The notes beneath the pieces are model-generated. The model made no database searches and was not told the origin of the DNA. It saw only the letters and a list, made by a program, of their open reading frames with translations. From contig NZ_CP121112.1 of NCBI RefSeq assembly GCF_029625295.1, forward strand, positions 5,022,001 to 5,086,000: a stretch of DNA of 64,000 bases. The letters are read 5' to 3'. The DNA is from Flavobacterium gyeonganense (GTDB lineage Bacteria; Bacteroidota; Bacteroidia; Flavobacteriales; Flavobacteriaceae). Shown in pieces: positions 60,475-64,000 of this stretch; positions within the stretch are counted from its first letter, which is position 1, and each line of letters starts with the position of its first letter. A program made the translations under genes and the position numbers.

Positions 60475-62893
60475 TTTTCAACAGCTGGCAGAGCAGGTTA
60501 GTTTTAAATCCCTGCTGAATTGTTATTGCAGGGAATTCAGGAACTGGAGCCGTTATGAAGGTATTCCGAAATACGATCCGGCTTTAGCAGATTATATGCA
60601 GACCATCAATCATAAATCATTTCTCCGATTTGATTTTACTGATATCGGACAGGAAGTTTTTGCGCCTTTGACTTATTTTTCAGAAAGCGGGGTTCATTCT
60701 TTTGGATTTCCAGTTGTTGCACGTAATGCTGCTTCTGATCAAATCAAAGAAATTAGTCCTTTGGATTTTGTAGAATTTGTTGCTGCATTTGCTAAAAAAG
60801 AATATCCTGAACTGGATTCGCTTCCTACTCAAAAACGCATGCAAAACAGCATTGATAATCTGGCTTTTTATCTCGCTCAATACAAAGAGAATAATCTTGT
60901 AGCCAATAATCCTGAACAATCGTTTATTGAATCAGAACAGTCATTGATTTTAGGACATAGTGTGCATCCCCTTCCTAAAAGCAGGGAAGGTTTTACTCAT
61001 GAAGAACTGAAAAAATATTCTCCGGAAACGGCGGGGAAATTTCCTTTGCATTTTTTCCTTATCCACCCGGATAATGTGCTCGAAAAAAGTGCTGAAGAAT
61101 ATCTGATGACGAGTTATCTCAGAAATGAAATTTCAAAATATGCACATAACAGCACTAAAGAATTACTAACTTTATATCCCGAATGGAAAGTAGTTCCAAC
61201 ACATCCATGGGAAGCTGAGTATTTATTAAATCAGGCTGAAGTGAAAGAAATGCAGTCGAAAAAACTGCTGTTCAGTCTGGGGCAATTCGGACCATCGTAT
61301 ACGGCTACCTCATCAGTTCGTACGGTATACAATGCCGAAAGTGAATGGATGTATAAATTTTCACTTCATGTAAAAATCACCAACTCATATCGTGTCAATT
61401 ATCTTCATGAATTAAACCGTGGTTATGATGCCGGCAAACTCATGAAAACAGAATGGGGAAAAGGAATTGAAAAAGAGTATCCAGAAGTACAGCTCATCTG
61501 TGATCCGGCTTTTATTGCAGTTGTTTATAAAGATATAGTTATTGACGGTTTTAGTACCAGCGTACGCCAAAATCCTTTTCACGGGGCAAATGCCAGAAAA
61601 AATGTAAGCATGGTTGCCTCTTTATGTCAGGATGGTGTTTTGGGCGAATCAGCCAGAATACTGAATATCATTAACGAATCAGCAAAAAGGCTTGACAAAG
61701 ATGTTTCTGATGTTGCTATTGAATGGTTTAAACAATATCTTAAAGTTACTTTGCATCCGTTAGTGGGTATCTTTAATAAATACGGATTTGGAGCAGAATT
61801 TCATCAGCAAAACATCCTTATTGAATTTGATGACCTTCTTTTCCCGTCTAAAATGTATTTCAGGGATAATCAGGGTTATTTTTTCCGTGAGGGAATAGTA
61901 GAAGAATTACAAAAGATAATTCCGGATTTTGGCAGCGAAAGCAGGTCTTTTATAGCCGAAAGCCGAATAATTAACCTCTGGGGATATTATTTTTTAGTAA
62001 ATCATCTTTTTGGAATTGTAAATGCTTTAGGCAAAAACAAACTGGCCGATGAGTCACAACTCCTCACCCTGATATATGAGGCATTCAAAACAGAAGAGCC
62101 TTCTGACACTACAGGTCTGGCTTCTCATTTTCTAAACAGCATTCAACTGTTTGCAAAATGCAATCTGCTGACCAGTCTTAACAATATGGATGAAGCGAGT
62201 GCTCCAAGAACCAATCCGGCGGTATATTTAAATTATCCAAATCCGTTAAACAAGTACTTCTTTTCTAAGAAACTGATTAATCCGAAAGGAAAGGATCTGG
62301 TTTTTAGCCGATACTTCGAAAAGGAAAACACAACTATAACCTTACGTCCGGTAGATCCTGACCGGGATTTGGAAATGCTGCACGAATGGTTTCATCGTGA
62401 ACATGCTCTCAAAATCTGGCAAATGAACTGGCTAATCAAGGATTTGGAACTGTTTTACCGCACCCTGCTTCCGGGAGATATTTCACACAGTTATATCGGC
62501 GAAGTTAATGGCGAACCTACCTTCAACATGGAAGTATACTGGGCGAACCGTGACATTGTTGGAGGTTATTATGACTCTCTCCCTTCCGATTACGGAACGC
62601 ATTTGTTTATCGCTCCAACAGATTCCAAATTAAAATTCACTTCTGCTGTAACCCAATCTATGATGGATTTTGTATTTGCAGAAGCCAAAGTTGGAAAAAT
62701 GGTGGGCGAAGGAGCTGTAGATTCAATAGCATCAATGCTGAATAAAGCCCATGTTGGATTCAAAATTGAAAAAGTAATTGAAATGCCGCATAAAAAAGCC
62801 AACCTCAATTATTGCTACAGAGAATGGTATTGGCAAAAATTTCCTGCTGCCAAAGGCTTTCAGAAAATTCCGGTTTCAGCACCTCAGGTTTAA
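60452..62893 (+). CDS. NIS siderophore synthetase fused to GNAT N-acyltransferase
   Basis: An 813-residue two-enzyme protein, from the ATG at 60452 (a start at 60410 would add 14 residues inside the previous gene). Residues about 130-370 are the IucA/IucC adenylation domain with GHSVHPLPKSREGF, PTHPWEAEY and FSLHVKITNSYR; about 400-600 is the FhuF-like part with LHPLVGIFNKYGFGAEFHQQN. From about 635 to 800 follows an Acetyltransf_8 (GNAT) domain (TLRPVDPDRDLEMLHEWF...), related to IucB/RhbD/AlcB. The GNAT part would acylate the N-hydroxy diamine (succinyl or acetyl) and the synthetase part would join units with ATP. Domain order is synthetase first. Confidence 0.92.
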   Translation: MNTNNSTNFQQLAEQVSFKSLLNCYCREFRNWSRYEGIPKYDPALADYMQTINHKSFLRFDFTDIGQEVFAPLTYFSESGVHSFGFPVVARNAASDQIKEISPLDFVEFVAAFAKKEYPELDSLPTQKRMQNSIDNLAFYLAQYKENNLVANNPEQSFIESEQSLILGHSVHPLPKSREGFTHEELKKYSPETAGKFPLHFFLIHPDNVLEKSAEEYLMTSYLRNEISKYAHNSTKELLTLYPEWKVVPTHPWEAEYLLNQAEVKEMQSKKLLFSLGQFGPSYTATSSVRTVYNAESEWMYKFSLHVKITNSYRVNYLHELNRGYDAGKLMKTEWGKGIEKEYPEVQLICDPAFIAVVYKDIVIDGFSTSVRQNPFHGANARKNVSMVASLCQDGVLGESARILNIINESAKRLDKDVSDVAIEWFKQYLKVTLHPLVGIFNKYGFGAEFHQQNILIEFDDLLFPSKMYFRDNQGYFFREGIVEELQKIIPDFGSESRSFIAESRIINLWGYYFLVNHLFGIVNALGKNKLADESQLLTLIYEAFKTEEPSDTTGLASHFLNSIQLFAKCNLLTSLNNMDEASAPRTNPAVYLNYPNPLNKYFFSKKLINPKGKDLVFSRYFEKENTTITLRPVDPDRDLEMLHEWFHREHALKIWQMNWLIKDLELFYRTLLPGDISHSYIGEVNGEPTFNMEVYWANRDIVGGYYDSLPSDYGTHLFIAPTDSKLKFTSAVTQSMMDFVFAEAKVGKMVGEGAVDSIASMLNKAHVGFKIEKVIEMPHKKANLNYCYREWYWQKFPAAKGFQKIPVSAPQV

Positions 62894-62912
62894 TCAATTA
62901 AAAAAAATAACA

Positions 62913-64000
62913 ATGAGTACAGAAAAAATATATTCGGTCATAGGTATTGGGATTGGTCCTTTTAATCTTGGTCTTGCCGCCCTTATGGAGCCGGTAGACG
63001 AACTTTCATCACTGTTTTTTGATCAGTCATTCAGTTTTGACTGGCATCCGGGTCTAATGTTAAATAACGCCACACTTCAGGTTCCGTTTTTAGGAGATTT
63101 AGTTACAATGGCAGATCCCACAAGCCCATATACGTTCCTGAATTTTATCAAAGAAAGCGGACGTTTGTATAAATTCTACATCCGTGAAAATTTCTTTATT
63201 TTCAGGAGAGAATACAATGAATATTGCAAATGGGTAGCTTCCAAACTTGATAATCTAAAATTCTCTCACAAAGTAGTTTCTCTGGATTATGTTGATGGTT
63301 TGTACAAAGTAATTGTGATGAATACAGAAACCTGTATCACCTCAACCTATTATGCCGAAAAAATTGTTTTAGGAACAGGAACTTCTCCATACATTCCCGA
63401 TTTTATCGAGAAACAGGAACTGCCAAATGTGATTCATGCATCGAAATATTTATATTCCAAATCAAGAATCAAAAACAACAATTCGGTTACTATTATTGGT
63501 TCGGGTCAAAGTGCTGCAGAAGTATTTCGCGATCTTTTACCGGAAACTGAAAACGGTTTACAGCTCAAATGGTACACCCGTTCCTCCCACTTCTTTCCTT
63601 TGGATAACAAATCAAAACTGACGCTGGAACTTACTTCACCTGAATATGTGGATCATTTTCATAGTTTGTCTTACGAAAAACGCAAACAGCTTCTTGCAAG
63701 ACAACACGGACTTTATAAAGGAATTGATCAGGAATTAATCAATGAAATATTTGACAGTCTTTATGAAATGAGTTTAGAAAACAAGCCTTTGAATGTGGAA
63801 TTGCGTTCCAATCTGCGCCTCGCAACTGTTACTGAAAATGCGGACAGTTCTTACACTATGGACTTTATTCATACCGAACTTGAACAGCCGTTTCAGGACC
63901 AGAGTGATTATATTATTCTGGCAACAGGTTACAGTTACAAAGAACCGGATATCATTAAAGGAATTGAAAACAAAATTAACCGTCTTGAAAACGGCTTATT
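62913..64000 (+). CDS. Lysine/ornithine/diamine N-monooxygenase, 3' end outside window
   Basis: At least 362 residues of a flavin- and NADPH-dependent N-hydroxylase in the IucD/AlcA/DesB group. Seen: the FAD-binding GIGIGPFNLGLAAL at residues about 11-24, the characteristic substrate/FAD stretch FDWHPGLMLNNATLQVPFLGDLV (read in parts: FDWHPG and QVPFLGDL), the NADPH-binding IIGSGQSAAE at about 193-202, and the late ATGY (about 336-339). It is 19 bases after the synthetase gene, so it is part of the operon. It makes the N-hydroxy diamine. The frame is open to the end of the window, so more genes (for example an exporter) may follow. Confidence 0.93.
   Translation, partial: MSTEKIYSVIGIGIGPFNLGLAALMEPVDELSSLFFDQSFSFDWHPGLMLNNATLQVPFLGDLVTMADPTSPYTFLNFIKESGRLYKFYIRENFFIFRREYNEYCKWVASKLDNLKFSHKVVSLDYVDGLYKVIVMNTETCITSTYYAEKIVLGTGTSPYIPDFIEKQELPNVIHASKYLYSKSRIKNNNSVTIIGSGQSAAEVFRDLLPETENGLQLKWYTRSSHFFPLDNKSKLTLELTSPEYVDHFHSLSYEKRKQLLARQHGLYKGIDQELINEIFDSLYEMSLENKPLNVELRSNLRLATVTENADSSYTMDFIHTELEQPFQDQSDYIILATGYSYKEPDIIKGIENKINRLENGL

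Noticed and set aside
1..64000. Search for CRISPR arrays, tRNA or rRNA genes, insertion sequences and prophage genes
   Set aside because: I found no regularly spaced repeats of CRISPR size, no tRNA-like T-arm motif in a folding context, no transposase or integrase motifs.

Overview
The window is AT-rich chromosomal DNA from a member of the Bacteroidota, most probably a Flavobacterium. The reasons are the SusC/SusD pairs, the FecI/FecR-type sigma and anti-sigma genes, TonB receptors with carboxypeptidase-like N-terminal domains, and promoters that fit the Bacteroidota form TTTG-N19-TAnnTTTG. The closest matches I recognise are Flavobacterium proteins. I see no rRNA or tRNA gene, no CRISPR array, no insertion sequence and no phage.

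Layout. 1-3.9 kb: the 3' part of topB, two small unknown genes, a REP-like intergenic repeat and an MFS transporter. 4-16.5 kb: an iron-uptake block with three tandem paralogous TonB siderophore receptors, a PepSY membrane protein between the first two, a DUF4198 periplasmic protein and a fourth receptor of a different type. 16.6-22.9 kb: housekeeping and miscellaneous genes (HIT protein, a repeat-containing secreted protein with a broken reading frame, a membrane-embedded MutS relative, a universal stress protein, mnmE). 22.9-29.6 kb: a small polysaccharide-utilisation locus on the minus strand (SusC, SusD, GH29 alpha-L-fucosidase). 30.2-32.4 kb: a secreted beta-propeller protein, a FabZ-like protein lacking the usual active-site His, and a PAP2 phosphatase. 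33.2-36.9 kb: a VIT-type iron/manganese transporter and a tight operon of thioredoxin-like protein, ApbE flavin transferase, DUF4266 lipoprotein and DUF3570 protein. 37-42.7 kb: two regulators (one frameshifted) and a copper-handling region (multicopper oxidase with an extra C-terminal barrel-like domain, HMA-DUF3347 protein, Cys-rich protein, second DUF3347 protein). 42.6-52.2 kb: a minus-strand ECF sigma / FecR / STN-SusC / SusD / zinc metalloprotease series. 52.5-56.7 kb: katG, a GH130 enzyme and a small lipoprotein. 56.9-64 kb: a hydroxamate siderophore biosynthesis cluster that runs off the right edge.

How the parts fit. The strongest theme is iron. A 9-base core, TCTAAATAA, inside a longer conserved block occurs seven times in the promoter regions of the first receptor, the DUF4198 gene, the fourth receptor and the siderophore cluster, always beside or inside a recognisable Bacteroidota promoter. 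It is probably the operator of a Fur-like iron regulator and would tie uptake (4-16 kb) to biosynthesis (58-64 kb). The biosynthesis genes predict a macrocyclic or linear hydroxamate made from a decarboxylated, N-hydroxylated and N-acylated diamine. A neighbouring 2-oxoglutarate dioxygenase of the lysine-hydroxylase type suggests the diamine may carry an extra hydroxyl, as in alcaligin.

Sequence quality caution. Four genes (the repeat protein at 17.2 kb, both SusD genes and the Crp-family regulator) are each broken by what looks like one missing base in a homopolymer run. That pattern fits systematic sequencing or assembly error better than four independent pseudogenes. I annotate them as probably intact genes with a frameshift.
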